Source of the DNA: Scedosporium boydii
Taxonomy: Eukaryota > Ascomycota > Sordariomycetes > Microascales > Microascaceae
Direction of reading: 5' to 3'
Assembly (NCBI GenBank): GCA_002221725.1
Contig: NJFT01000099.1
Span: 62,001 to 126,000 of the forward strand
Length of the DNA: 64,000 nucleotides
Below, piece after piece: positions 26,622 through 39,449 of this stretch (position 1 is the first letter of the stretch; the number at the start of each line of letters is the position of its first letter). The translations under genes and the position numbers were made by a program. Below the pieces are notes generated by a model. That model searched no databases, was not told where the DNA came from, and saw only the letters and a program-made list of their open reading frames with translations.

Positions 26622-28361
26622 AGCACCCAGGTTGAAGAAGAAGTAACGAGCCTTATTGTTTTCTGTTTTATTTAGGTTCCGTCGTTAAACAGTCCGCGAA
26701 TAACGTCCAATCCGGGACATGATTTTTTCCTCTCTCGAACGTCTCCACAGGCCGAGTTCCCCTCGTGCTCGGCCCAATCGACCCTCCCAGCTTTCCGACA
26801 CTGGTACTGGGTGTCCTTTGAATGTCTGTGTCTTTTATCATCAATGGTTTTCTTTTCTTGTCTTTTTTCCTCTCCCTTGATTCGTTCTTCTTCCCTCTCG
26901 ATTTTGTAACGACGTACTCGATTTTTTTTTGACCTCTCGACATCCTTTTATCCTTGCGCGGAGCATTCATCAACTGCTTCAATGCCGAACCGAAACCCTG
27001 CGAGCACGACTGTACATGGCGGCATCTGGTTGTTCTCTTTCTCTTTCTGCTCTTCTTCACCTAAAAATCCCCCTCAGCATCAGCTGTAATTTCTAGTGTC
27101 AAGAATCCTATCAAAACTTGGAGGAGCTTTTCAGGTTGGAAATTTAACTCAACTTTGGCATTCCACGATACAGCACAGGGAACTGGGCAGTCTCTGTCAA
27201 AATCACCTCGGAATCCGCGTTGTACAGCCCACGTCTTATAGCTTACGACAACATCTGCTGCGCCTTTCCAACTGTACAACATCTTTTTGTGTCCTGGCCC
27301 CGAGTTGCACGCCCCTTTTCACTATACGTTCAAATGACTGCAACCTGGAGGATCGGTATCGTAATGGGATGATAGGATGGCGGCTTTGCACAGGGAACAA
27401 AACTTTGATTGACGAAGGATGTACCAACGTATACAAAGCCTGGTGGATACGTGGATATCGAGGTTCCTTATGTTTCGTTTGTTCGGTTAGGAAGGCTCTG
27501 GGGGGCAGCGACGCTTCCCAACTGGACACCGCCAGTCTCGCAGAAGCTCAGGAAATGGTCAATGGGCATGGCCGGCAGTTGTTTTCTTTTTTTTTGTACC
27601 AACAAGAGCGGGGCTTTGGTAGAGGGAATGGTGAAAAACAGCGAGACCATAGTGATTTCTTGTGCTTCTGCCTGATGAGCCCGGATCTTGAGAGAGACGC
27701 CCTCCCCTTTGAATGAGCGGATGATGGAACCCGGCCCGCCCATGCCTAGGGGTTCGAGAGATAGCGGAATGACTTGACTTCGAGATTGTGGTAGCGAGGT
27801 TCGGGAGAACGCAAGGGATTGAGGAATTTCGCAGCATCGCCGTCTTAAGCTGTTTTCATGTACCGGCCAAAGCGTCATGTTTCTTTCAAACGAAGGTAAA
27901 GCAAGCAGGTATGAGGATATGCAGCGCGGGTAACTAGGATTTTCGAAGGGTCTCAAAACTTTGGAGTTCCTCGGAGCAAGATCCCGAATGCAATGACCAA
28001 AATGTTTTTTTTTCTCCCTTACTTTTCCTGCTCCTCTTGGAGGCGCGTTTTCTGACGTGCTATGTGCACTTTTGCAAGCCTACTCCATTTGAGGGAAATG
28101 CGTGGTGCCATTTCTCAAGCACGAGGCCGAGCGACGATTGACGATCTTGTCTATCTCGGAAGACAACACGGACAGCCCATTCTTAACTCTGTGGTGTGGA
28201 ATGGGAATGTAGATATCACTCTATCTAATCGCGGTAACATCTAAGCCTCCAAGATGGTAAATTCAAAACTCCCGCAATCTCAGCGCTGATGTTCTCTTCA
28301 GACGCCATCTTTCCTCGCCTCGTCTCAAGTAGAGAGTGTCACGAGCACCCCGCATACTTAC
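26622..28361. other. Convergent intergenic region after PP1
   Basis: This contains the 3' UTRs of PP1 (+) and the Rdx gene (-). 26820-26960 is T/CT-rich. A 206-codon open frame at 27096-27716 overlaps opposite-strand frames of similar length and shows no motif, so it is not called. No gene was seen. Confidence 0.4.
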
Positions 28362-29023
28362 TTACTCGCAGTCCTGACAGCCTTCCTTGGAATTCGGCGC
28401 ACAGGACGTGCTCCCAACCGCGTCTGTTCCCGATGACGCAATCTCCGCGTTCGTATTCTTTTCTGCGGCGGCTTCATCAGAAGACGCGACGACCTGGGTT
28501 GTCGCAGCTGCTGCCACCGCCGTCGTCGCTTGCTTAGCCGCTCCGCGCTGGCGGTCGTTATGGCCCAGGTTCCGACCTGGATCAATGACGTCCCTAACGC
28601 GGCGCTTAAGCTCCTTCGTCTCAGGGAAGCCGCCGTCCACAGCGCGGTTCCAGAGGACCTTTGTTACCAGGACAGGGGCCGACGCGCGCTCTTGCGCCGG
28701 GTCTACTTCCTCCGCGGGTGGGTAGGCGACGATTGAGACGATGAAGGTTCCGCCTTGGGAGGGACGGAGGGATACTTCGGCGAGGGAGGATTGGAAGGTT
28801 GAGAGGAGTTCTTGGGCGTACTTTTATGTGTGGGGTGTTTGCAGGTTGTGGGTATATTTCAGTCGTCTATCGAGCTAGAGCTTTTTCAAGTCAAGTTTAA
28901 GGAGGCAGAGGATGGACGTACGTAGGCGGCGCGGAGCATCCATTTGCATTGGGTGCAGTATTCTATCGTTACGCGGGGGTAGACGAGATGAGCTGCCGCG
29001 AGGGGTTTGGGAGCTTCAGACAT
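28362..29023 (-). CDS. Rdx family (SelW/SelT/SelH-type) thioredoxin-like protein, Cys form
   Basis: Two exons on the minus strand, 29023-28922 and 28820-28362, give 186 aa. The 101-nt intron starts GTACGT and ends AAAAG. Exon 1 encodes a short N-terminus followed by the first strand and the redox motif in VTIEYCTQCKWMLRAAY, with CxxC at Cys23-Cys26. In selenoprotein W relatives the second position is often selenocysteine; here it is Cys, as expected in fungi. Exon 2 gives YAQELLSTF, GGTFIVSI, LWNRAVDGGFPETKELK and RRVRDVIDPGRNLGH, all hallmarks of fungal Rdx proteins. The last 70 or so residues are an Ala/Thr-rich linker ending in a second cysteine pair, CQDC. The likely role is a thiol redox reaction in the cytosol. 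The gene was assembled by eye across the intron and no single open frame spans it. The stop codon overlaps a GTAAGTAAGT donor-like string, so a further 3' exon is not excluded. Confidence 0.87.
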
Positions 29024-31265
29024 GGTGATCTTTGGCTAGGACGCGGGGTGGACCGGAAGAGGAGGAATGCTTCGGGGCGGGGAGGGAGGACCTTGTTGGT
29101 GTCTCTTGGAAGGTCGATTGGGCTTTCCGGGAAGCTTGGGGACTGTTGATCGTGAGGGTTTCGATTGGCGTTGGAACTTGCGCAATCGGAACAAGACTGC
29201 CAACACAAAACGCACGGTGATAGTTCCAAGGTTGTGAGGTAATGCCAATGAGTACTTCGTGACTCGTCGGATTATTAATGTTGATCCCCCCTCAGTACTT
29301 CGTACATGCTTTGTACATACGCTGATCACTGAGGAAATATTGAATTGATATATTCATCCATTACAATCGCGATTCCACTTCGTAATTCGTGCGATGATCG
29401 ACTATGACGAGGGAGAGCAGCCCAGACCAATGATTCCATTCAGGATGCTCAGCTCAGATACTAAAACCCCGACGTCCCGAGGAAGTCAGAGACACCCCAG
29501 AACCCCCTTTCAATAAAACGATCCCAGAAGAGTTACTCTCTCCCGGCCCGGCGCAGTGGCATGAGGTGGACCCGGCCGGGGGGAGGGGAAATATGCCCAA
29601 CTTTGTAGACACTATCGATTCTATTTTCCTTCTTTTTCTGTCCCAAACATCGGAGCATAATTATTAGCTGCGCTGCGCGTAATAAGGGCGTAATCTCATA
29701 ATTCTAATTTATTACTATTCGTCGATCTCAACCAACCCGGAAGTGATCCGATTCTCTCAATCCTCGATTCGGCCTTCCGTCTAGCTGCATATTTTTCCTT
29801 CCTTCCTTCCTCCCTTCCCCCCGTACCAGTGCATGTCTAAAATTGCACACGAGCCCAGCAGGGCAGGTTCCCCCGGTTTTTTTGTTGTCGGACTTGGGGT
29901 GGGCTATATACCAAGGGACTTCATCTCTTCCCAGCCTGGCCTAGTGTCGTTCGAAAAGGTTCCTCCATCGACCCGAGGGTCACAACCGTTTTGTCGGCAA
30001 GCGCGACAAGCCTCCCTTTTAAGGGAGCTTACTTGTACGGTTCCTTTTCCGAATCAGAGAAACCATGTCTATGAAAGTTGTCGATCGGATGTGGGAGTTT
30101 CGGCTTTCTTGTATCTCCAAATCGTTACTGCGTCCTTTTTTAAAGTTTGAGTGAGTGCAAAACACGTTGTGTACTCGTGCCAAGCTGTAATCTCCAAGCA
30201 TGCCACACTCCGTTGTAAATTTTACCCACTCCGGTTACCACATTAGGGTTCAAGTTCCATTGTACGTGATGCCAGTACGAAGTAGAGGACCCCATGGGAT
30301 GTCCATCACCACATTGCAGTGCGCCGTCCCTCTACGTCCCATCATGGTAAAAACACAAGCCCACAGAGTAGCGTCACGATCTTTTCCCAAAAGGCCAGGG
30401 GCGTTGAAAATGAGATCTAGTTCAGTATTCATATTCACACACAAATAGGTGAAAAGGATAAGACCAAGGAAAAAAAGGAAAGAGAGAGAAGGAAAAACAG
30501 AGGTACAGGGTATATCCACCATGGATATGGTAAGACGCGGATGGAGTAAATGAACAAAGGGATAAGAAAACTAGAAGAAACGAAACTAAACACACAAGAA
30601 ATAAAAAAAAAAAGACGTGAAGTACGTATTACATGCCCCAACCAAGTCTTGCCTTGTCAAGTCAATGACAAGAAGGCAAAATGAGAGCCTCCCTCCTTTC
30701 CAGTCCGCCCTGGCCGGAAATCATGGTCGTTCCAAACAAAGAAAATGGGATGACGGGGGGCTTCTTCTTCTCCATCATTATCCAGAAGAGTTCCAACGCA
30801 GACAACGGATGTCCATGCCGATGACCGTGATGAAATCGTTGTTGCCCCTCGTCATCCTTCGCTTCCTCACACCTCGTAGAGCCCGGCCAAATCGGTCGGC
30901 TCTCAATCACTCGCGATTAACTTTTTCGTTTTTCGGGACTCTTTTCGCCGCTTCTTTCCGTAGATTAATTTTTAGTCATGGGGGAGAACACACACAAAGA
31001 CTGGGTCGAAGGCTGCCGATCGGTCGAAATGAAGGTTGGTGACAGTTGGGATGGCCCGGTCGGCGGTGTCGGTCGTTGGCATGTCCTGTGATCCCGAATA
31101 TTCTGTACAGTTTGACACAAAAAGAAAAACGACCTTTCAAGTCGATAGGCTCCTCCTCTCTCTCCATCTCGTCACGGTCATCCATACAGCTCTCGTGGTA
31201 TTTTTTAAATCGCAGAAAACAGGCTCGACGCTCGCCACAACGAAAGGTGCTACTGTGATGGTTCC
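29024..31265. other. Intergenic between Rdx and G-gamma genes
   Basis: Both flanking genes are on the minus strand, so this holds the Rdx promoter and the G-gamma 3' region. TACTTCGTA lies at 29296 and TACGAAGTA at 30276. 29790-29820 is a C/T-rich tract. No coding gene is supportable. Confidence 0.4.
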
Positions 31266-31697
31266 TTACATCACTAAGCAGCAGCCTCCGCTCTGTTGTG
31301 GCGCGTAGGGATCTTCTCCCCTGGGAACGGCACCCCAGACTGATGGCACCATGTAGTCTCTCGTGCTGTTGCAGTAGGCGATGATGCTATTTCGAAGTTA
31401 GCATCGAACGAATATTGATTCCATTCAGAATCCACGACATGTTGTGTCCGTCATCCGAAAGATTACGGCGGATCATGTCAAGGAGCCGGTCTAGCATCAA
31501 GAACTAGGCCTCAACGAGTCAGGGGTCTGATCTTACCTTTTCGCCGCGCTGCTCACGGGAATCCTTTCCCTCTCGAGATCTTCTCGCAAGCGATTATTGA
31601 GTTCGGTTAGACGGCGGAGCTTCAGGTCGGCCATCGACTGCTTGCCCTTCTTAATCTGCGACGTGTCGCCAACTTCTCGGGGGTTGTATTGAGGCAT
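31266..31697 (-). CDS. gng-1: Heterotrimeric G-protein gamma subunit
   Basis: Exons 31697-31537 and 31386-31266 on the minus strand give 93 aa, as I recall for Neurospora GNG-1. The 150-nt intron has donor GTAAGA, a GATGCTAAC branch and a TAG acceptor; the junction restores AAKSIIAYCN. The core KQSMADLKLRRLTELNNRL is the conserved coiled coil that binds G-beta. DYMVPSVWG is the conserved C-terminal NPF-region equivalent. The end, CCLVM, is a CaaX box (CLVM), so farnesylation and membrane attachment are expected. I chose the start MPQYNPREVG by similarity to other fungal G-gammas. The frame stays open upstream for more than 100 codons without a good ATG, probably 5' UTR. It acts with G-alpha and G-beta in pheromone, nutrient and growth signalling. 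Confidence 0.95.
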
Positions 31698-34673
31698 CGT
31701 GTAAGGGGGTCTAGGTTCGGGTGGATGGTAAGATGGTGCGGTCGGATATGAAGGATTCGGTATCGATGAACCGTTTACAGAGTCGATCCCGTTATTTGAT
31801 GAATGGAGAGAGGCGGGAGCCTGGTCTTGTTGTCGGTATTCCTGCATTTGAGGTTGAACGACGTCAGTGTTGACGTCCCAAGTTGAGCCCAGTGGATTGA
31901 TAGTTTCCGAGGCGAGATGGGGCACGTATTCCAATTGGCGAGTGGGAAAGTACGGCGCAGCAACCACGTATCGAGACAGTCGGTGGTGCGATGAAGGTCG
32001 TTTCCTCACGGTGAATTGATTTTCTTCGAAAGGCTGGTGATTCTCCTCCGCTCAGAGTATAGTAAAGGAGGGGGCTCGAAATATGGAATGTCTGGAGGGC
32101 TAGGTGTGGGAGGGAAGGGGAGGAAGGTGTATTCAGGGGTGGGCGCGACTCACAGGCCTAGAATCGGTTCGGATTGGGATGGTCCAAAGGCGTTCAAAAG
32201 ATTTGGCCTTTCCTTTCTTCGCTTTCCAAATCGATCAATCCGATAGAATTTGCTCGAGAGTTATTGTCTTGGCGTGGAGGTAAAGGGGGGGAAATGGCGT
32301 CGCGATATTCGTGAGGATCCGAGTGTCCGGAACAAGAAACAGGAGGTGTGAGGTGTGGTGGTTGTTGTGTTGCGGAAGTTTGCTGGACGGAGGGAACAGC
32401 TTAGCGAGAATAGGTGGATAGAAACAGGCAATGGGATTGAAGGGGAAAGATGGGGCAAGCAATTGAGTGGAGGCGTCCTCAGAATACAATTGTATTGCCT
32501 CAATGTTCTTGTGGTCAGTGTGTACCTAGCAGTGGTAGTACTGGGACCGGGCTTTAAACTGTGTTGGGGGAAGAGGGTGAAAAAAAAATCAAAAAGACAG
32601 AGAACATGAAGGGAACATTGAGATCAAAATGGGAAGCGAATGGTGGGTAACATACTAACGAAGACCCCCTTGTATTGTGTGGAACTTCTTTTGGTCTCTT
32701 GATCGTACGGATACAATCCTTCGGGTGGTGACCTGCCCCGGAGCATTCCCAACTCCCTCAGTACAATACTACAGCACACACCTCAAGCGACTTCGTACCT
32801 CACACACAACTCGTATGTAGCACGAAGGTCTGGTGTATTGCAATACGCTACAAGGCGCCATGCAAGCCACTAGTCCATACCAAGAGCAAGCCACTCGAAT
32901 CTTGTTAGATGATGGCACGATTTTTGAGTAATAGTCTAATGTTGATTGAGCAAACGGGTCCAAAGCTCGGGCGAAACCAAGACGCAACTGAACTGCAAAC
33001 CTCGCTGCAATCGCAAGCAAGGCAGGACATTGAACCAGACGCACATCAATTCCTCGCAGCACCAGAGTGCAAAAATAGCCCCTGTGAATGGACAATTCTG
33101 CATCCTCCCCTCCGCAGGTAAATGCACCAGAGCTCCGTGCATGATACATTACCTCGTACAAGTCACGGGTACGAATAAGAAGAACAGGGAGAGGGAATCA
33201 AAATTACTCCGTCTCGCACGAGACTCAGCAAATGCTCAATGTTACTTGTCACCTCCAGCAGCAAATGTTACTGGCCTCAAGCCGAAATTAGGCCTCCATT
33301 GGCTGGAGATTACTGCAGCTAATGAGGTGGACCGTGCCATTACCCTCATTGCTCTGCAGCCTTTCCTGCTCGAATTGTTCCTTTCCCTTCCCCCACCCTT
33401 CATCCGACGGCCCCCCTAAAAAGAAACCACATTCTCGCCCAATCGATTCCCCGGATTGTTGCAAGCCCAAGCGCCCCGTTAAAAGGAGCCCAGCCGCTCC
33501 CCGCCGAAGCCTAAACGAATGAATCGGCCCATGGCCAGAACAGTATGACGAGATCTCATCTGGCACCACTTTTGGCACTTACTAGTGGAGTAGTAAACTG
33601 CAAGTAGTTGAAGACTCCACGCTGCCGCTGGCGGGCGGATGTTTTAGTCCTCGTCTGCTCTGTGCTGGGAATATATGAGCCGGCTATTTTAGCATCTTGC
33701 TTCTTCCCGCTGGCCCTCCTTTGCGGACCGCTGACAGAGATTGATCCGACCATTTGTGTCTCAGCGGACCCTTTGCTGGCTCAGGAAATCTCGCCCACAT
33801 CTCCCCAGGTTGATGATCTGCACATCGACACAGAGACATACAGTCTCCCCGAATCACTGCCGTTCCCGCCTACCTTCTTCCGGGTGCTTTCATGTCACTC
33901 CCAGAACTGACGTAAGGGCGGCAAACACAATGGTTTTAACGATGATATTCCAAATACCTCTCCCCGTAGCACCCTTTTTTCCCTGTTGCACCAAAATGCT
34001 GGCCATCAGACCGAAGAGACACGAACCTTGTATACAGTGTAAATACACCATAAAACTGTATGGACATCCCTTGCCCATCGTCATCAGAACGCGTCTTCCA
34101 ACTTTGTCCTGAGGTCACGATGTACTTTCGTACCCCAAGCCATTTTAGCGAGAAACACCCGCGACACCTTAAATCCATTGTCAGCTTTTTTCTCTTCAAA
34201 TGTTCTTTCTGATGGAGACTCCAGCCATTCGATCTTGACTCTCGAGTTGCAAACTAAGGACAATTTAACTTCACTTTGTAGTCGGTTGTGTCCAGATTCT
34301 AGGAACTTCACCAAAATACAAATTTCCCCCGGCGATAATCGTAGATTTAAATCTTCTCAAAGCGCTCGGTCTCCCAAGTCTTGAGAACCAGTGTTGATGA
34401 AACAGCTTTTCAGCCTCGAAACGTTGACGTGGCTGAATCACGTGATTGTACTTAGCCCCTCTGCTGGGGTTGGCGGATTATTATTATCACCTTTTCACAC
34501 ACGAAATTGAAATTTTCCCTGCCTAGGAAGCCGTCAACCTCAAAACTTCATCGAGTTAAGACGTCAGCTCCGTCTGCGTCCAGTTTTTTCATCACGGCGC
34601 GCGCTGAGCCTCGCATCGCCTAAACGACATCTCCTCGATACCATCAAGATTCCCCCAGAGGAGGTTGCCCAGC
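31698..34673. other. Divergent upstream region of G-gamma and eIF3a
   Basis: About 3 kb between divergent starts. It includes the probable 5' leader of G-gamma (roughly 31700-32600) and the eIF3a promoter with T-rich tracts near 34490-34600. Open frames are short and unremarkable. I see no gene or RNA. Confidence 0.4.
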
Positions 34674-37600
34674 ATGGTAAGCCCGAGTCTTTCCCCATTC
34701 CAATCGTCAAGTTACCTTGGAACCCCAGTGTCTTGTTGCCTCTACCCCTCCCAAACCCCTCCTCACATAGTACCCAGCTTCGTCTAGCCGACATTCACCA
34801 TGCGGGTATGGTCGGTCACAATAATATCTTTGTTCGTGTCGGTTAACCTTGTTCTTCTTTTCTAGGCTCCTCCACCCCATCAAAAACCCGAAAATGTGCT
34901 GAAGCGCGCCAACGAACTCATCGGGGTTAACCAGGCCCCCGCGGCCTTGGTCCTGCTCCATGAGCACATCAACTCGAAGCGATCTCGAAATGTCCCCATC
35001 GCCTCCCTGGAGCCTGTGATGCTCCTTCTCGTCGAACTTTCCGTCGAGCAAAAGAAGGGAAAACTCGCCAAGGATGCCCTGTACCAGTACAAGAACATCA
35101 GCCAGAACACCAATGTTGGCACGATTGAGGTATGCTCTTGATGCGCGCTTTGTTTCACCCTTGCTCTTGTTTTTTTCTTTTCTTTTTGTTTTCTACTTTC
35201 GTTCGGCTACTGACCCCTGAGAACAGCTCGTGCTGAAGAAATTCATCCAACTCGCCGTTGACAAAGTTACAGCAGCTCAGCAAAAGGCCGATGAGGTCCA
35301 GTCGAGCCTCGAAGCCACCGCTGCTGGCGAGTCTAATATCGAGGACTTGGAGGCCAGCGAAACACCCGAGTCCATCCTCTTGGCCACCGTCTCCGGCGAG
35401 CAATCTCGTGACCGAACCGACCGAGCCATTGTCACCCCCTGGTTAAAGTTCCTTTGGGAGGCCTACCGCACTGTTTTGGATATTCTGCGAAACAATGCCC
35501 GCCTTGAGCTTCTTTATCAGAGCACGGCTCTGCAGGCCTTCGATTTCTGTCTTAAGTATACCAGGAAGACTGAGTTCCGGAGGCTTTGCGAGCTGTTGAG
35601 GAATCACGTCCAAACCGCCGCCAAGTACTCGTCCCAAATGCATGCCATCAACTTGAGCGACCCCGACACTCTCCAGCGCCACCTCGAGACCAGGTTCCAA
35701 CAGCTCAACGTTGCCGTTGAGCTCGAGCTCTGGCAGGAGGCCTTCCGCAGCGTTGAGGACATCCACACCCTCCTCAGCCTTAGCAAGCGACCCCCCAAGA
35801 ACATCATGATGGCCAACTATTACGAGAAGCTTACCCGTATCTTCCTCGTTGGCGAGAACTATCTTTTCCATGCCGCCGCTTGGTCTAGGTACTATAGCCT
35901 CCTTCGCCAGTCCGCTCTTCTCCTCGCCACTGGTCAGGGCCGCAAGGCCGACAATCCTCCCGCTGCCGAGGCGGATATCCAGCGCGCTGCTTCGTTCGTC
36001 CTCCTCTCCGCCCTCGCTATTCCTGTGATTAGCACCACGAGGTCCCGCGGTGCCATGGTTGATTTCGACGAGGCCAGGAAGAACAAGAACTCCCGCCTCA
36101 CCCACCTTCTTGGCATGTCCCAAGCTCCCACTCGTGCCGGCCTCTTCCGTGATGCTTTGGCCAAGTCTCTTCTCAAGAGGGCCCGACCTGAAATCCGCGA
36201 TCTTTATAACATCCTTGAAGTCGACTTCCACCCTCTTTCAATTTGCCAGAAGATCTCCCCTATTCTGACCAAGATTGGTGCTGATGCTGAGATGGAGAAG
36301 TATATCCTGCCTCTGCAGCAGGTTATCCTCACGCGCCTGTTCCAACAACTCTCCCAGGTGTATGAGACCGTCGACTTGGCGTTCGTCGAGAACCTGGCCA
36401 AGTTCCCTGAGCCCTATCAAGTCACTCGCGCCACTGTTGAGAAGTTCATCATGAACGGAAACAAGAAGGGCGATTTGTCCATTCGCATGGACCATGCTAC
36501 CGGTGTCCTCAGCTTCGATAACGATGTCTTCTCATCATCCAAGGCCGGATCGGGAGCCGGATCTGCCGAATCCGAGACCGGCTCGATCCAGAGACTCCAG
36601 AGCACTCCCTCCGAGATTGTTCGATCTCAGCTCACCCGCCTCGCCAAGTCCCTCTACACTACCTGCTTCTACATTGATCCCAGCTTCAGCAAGACCCGTG
36701 CCGAAGCCCGCCAGGCAGCCCTTGCGCGTGCCCGTGCCGGAGCGGAAGAGGAGCACAATGCCATCCTTCAGCGAAAGGAGGTCATCGAGCGACGAAAGGA
36801 GGCCGCCTCCGAGGCCCAGGCCCGAAAGGAGCGTGAGCTTGCCCAAAGGAAGCGAGAGCAAGAGCAGGCTCTCCAGGAGGCCGAAGATCGTCGCCTCGCA
36901 GCGGAGCAGAAGGAGCGAGAGGAGCGCAGGCTCAAGGCTGAGCGGGATCGCGTTCGCAAGGAGGAGCTCAAGAAGCAGATCGCTGATCTCAAGATTGGTC
37001 CTAACGCCATTGACATTGATATGGACAATCTGGAGAATCTTGATAGCAGTGAGCTTCGGAGGATGAAGCTCGCGCAGCTCGAGAGGGAGAAGAATGATAT
37101 CAACGAGAAGCTCCGAATCACCGGAAAGCGTATCGACCATCTTGAGCGAGCATTCAGGAAGGAGGAGAGCAAGAAGTTGCCCGCGGATTATGAGAAGCAG
37201 ACGGAGCAGGACAAGGCCACGTACGATGTTGTGAAGGCCCAGACTCTCAAGGACGCGGAAGAGAAGCACAAGGCTGCCGTCGAACTGAAAGGCAGGCTTA
37301 GCAGGCTGGTGCCGTTCTTCACGGAGTTCCGCAGCGATCTCCACGAGCGCCGCCGCGACGAATTTGAGTCCCGCCGCCGCGATGCGGAGAGGGAGCTTGA
37401 TAGGCAGATTACTGCTCGCAAGAGGGAGGTCAGGGAGCGCAGGCTCCGAGAGAAGCGTGAGCGTGAGGAGAAGGAGAGGCAGATCCGCGAGGCCGAGGAG
37501 GCGGCCGCTCGCGAGCGCGAAGAGAAGCAGAGGCTGGAGGAGGCCAAGCGCGAAGAGCTTGCTCGTCTTCGGGAGCAAAGGGCTCGGGAGTCGGAGGAGG

Positions 37601-38127
37601 CCCGCGAGAAGGCTGCTCTGCAGCTCAGGCGCGAGGAAGAGGCTCTTGCCCGACGCAAGGAAGAGAAGGAGAGGGCCAGGGCCCAGGCGGAGCGACCCGA
37701 ACCTTTCGCCGCCGCCAGCGGTGCTGGTCGCCCACCTCTCAAGCTTCCTGGTGCTGGAAAGTGGAGGGAGCGCGAGGCTGCCAAGGCCAGCGAGGGAGCT
37801 GCCGCTCCTTCCCGTGCAGCCCCTCCCATGGAGCGAACAGATTCCCGGGAGCGCGTTGGTGCCGCCCCACGCCTCAACCTTGCGGGTAGCGGCAACAAGC
37901 CCAGCTGGCGTGATAGGCAGCGTGAGAGGGAGGCCGGTGGCCGAGACGACAGCAGCAGCCGTGCCGGACCCCGTGTGCCCTCTGGCGCCGGCGGTTACCG
38001 CATGGACCGTACCGATTCGGGCAGGGGTGCCAACGGACGAAACGAATCGCCTGCTGCCCCGGCTGGTGAGCCCATCCGGCCCTCCGGCGCGCCCGGCAAG
38101 TGGGTGCCTCCTCACAAGAGGACTTGA
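34674..38127 (+). CDS. tif32: Translation initiation factor eIF3 subunit a
   Basis: Exons 34674-34676, 34866-35129 and 35227-38127 give 1055 aa. The first coding exon is just the ATG, split off by a 189-nt intron (GTAAGC to TCTAG); exon 2 then reads [19 protein letters not shown], the conserved eIF3a N-terminus. Residues about 1-350 are the helical N-terminal repeats, and about 350-490 is the PCI domain that joins the eIF3 octamer core (includes [12 protein letters not shown] and [15 protein letters not shown]). From about 594 to 915 a long Arg/Glu/Lys-rich spectrin-like helix follows, with tandem KERE-type repeats. The C-terminal 130 residues are Gly/Pro/Arg-rich and end [10 protein letters not shown], a typical fungal eIF3a terminus. 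It scaffolds eIF3 on the 40S subunit. Long open frames on the opposite strand over this gene are shadows of its biased codons. Confidence 0.97.
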
Positions 38128-39384
38128 AAATGTTTTACGCCAGTCCAGTTATAAGTCGCATTTCCTCCTTCCTTTGGTCAAGTCAGGGATTCATCTCGCT
38201 TTGTTTTATTTTCTACTTTTGGCGTCTAGGATCTGGCAAAGGGTAGAGGTTTAAGCAACGAAGATAGTGCAAAAGGGGTGGAAAGGAGGAAGGGAATGCT
38301 GCTCTTTGTTTTGTACGTTCGAAAATTGAAGTCCTTCCCGGTCGTCCTTCACGATATTCCGGACTCCCCAAGGACTAGTATAATGAGGCAGACGGCAGCT
38401 TCGGGGCCTAGTTGTAGATTCAAAATTGCATTCTTGAGCATTTACAGACGAACATTACTTGTGGGTGAATCGTTGACATGGTTGGTTGTTGATGTTGAGT
38501 ATCTCTATCGTTTCTCTAACACAAGTCCGTCCTTTGCAGTGATCTGGGAGCATTAAACAATATACAAGGCGATTGGCTGTTAGCGATGCAAGCTTCAATG
38601 TTGGCACTTCCTGCACCCCTTCGTCATGTACCTTTGTACTTCGTATTATCCGCGGTGTCTCCAACCAAAGTCGGCAGAGACGAAGATGGATCAATGCATT
38701 AAGATATACGAAGTGGGATGCCTTTGATCAGAGGGGAAACATCACATCAGCTTTGACACTTTTTTCTTGTCAAGTTATTGACAACATCGAAGCAGACCGC
38801 GTCAACCCTAACGCCTTCTCAGCTGAACCATTGATCGCCGATTGACCCACCAGGGGTCTCCAGAAACGGACATATTTTGCTTCTCCTAGCCAGACTACGG
38901 TCATGCTAGAAGAATTCTTCGAAACTATGTTCCTGTCCTAGTTTTCCGTCTTGTCTCGGGAATGAGAAAGAGAAGGAAAGGCAGAGAGAAGAAAAAGAAC
39001 AGAGAAAAAATAAAGGTGAGACAAAGAAATGCCCGAAAACCTGGGGGTCTTTCGAGGGAGTATGGGGAGAGAAAAGAAATACTTCCGGGAGCGGCTGAAG
39101 ATTTTGGAACCACCTCCGCATGAAGAGGCGCTGCTTTATTGATTCTGGCGGTTCCGACTTTTCCGTGCTTCGTATTGCCAGCGGGCGGAAAGAAAGGAAT
39201 GTCGAGAGCAGCCAGACGCTCCAGCATTGGTGCTATTCCTCTCGGTCTAGCTGTATTTAGCACATACATCCACTCTTATCTACCCACTCTTTCCTATGGA
39301 TACAGCAAAGACGGAAAAAATGAGAGAGGACGAGTGGTGTTGAGCCCACGCCTATTGGGCGCGAGCAGGACTTCAGTGGAAAGT

Positions 39385-39449
<65 letters not shown>

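Noticed and set aside
27096..27956. Overlapping 206- and 162-codon ORFs on opposite strands
   Set aside because: Mutually overlapping, no domain, and located in the PP1/Rdx convergent 3' region.
31698..32009. Upstream in-frame extension of the G-gamma gene
   Set aside because: No ATG at its beginning and the family N-terminus begins MPQYNPRE; treated as 5' UTR.
36535..38115. 526-codon minus-strand open frame
   Set aside because: Lies antisense to the highly biased Glu/Arg/Lys codons of eIF3a; leucine-rich low-complexity translation with no domain.
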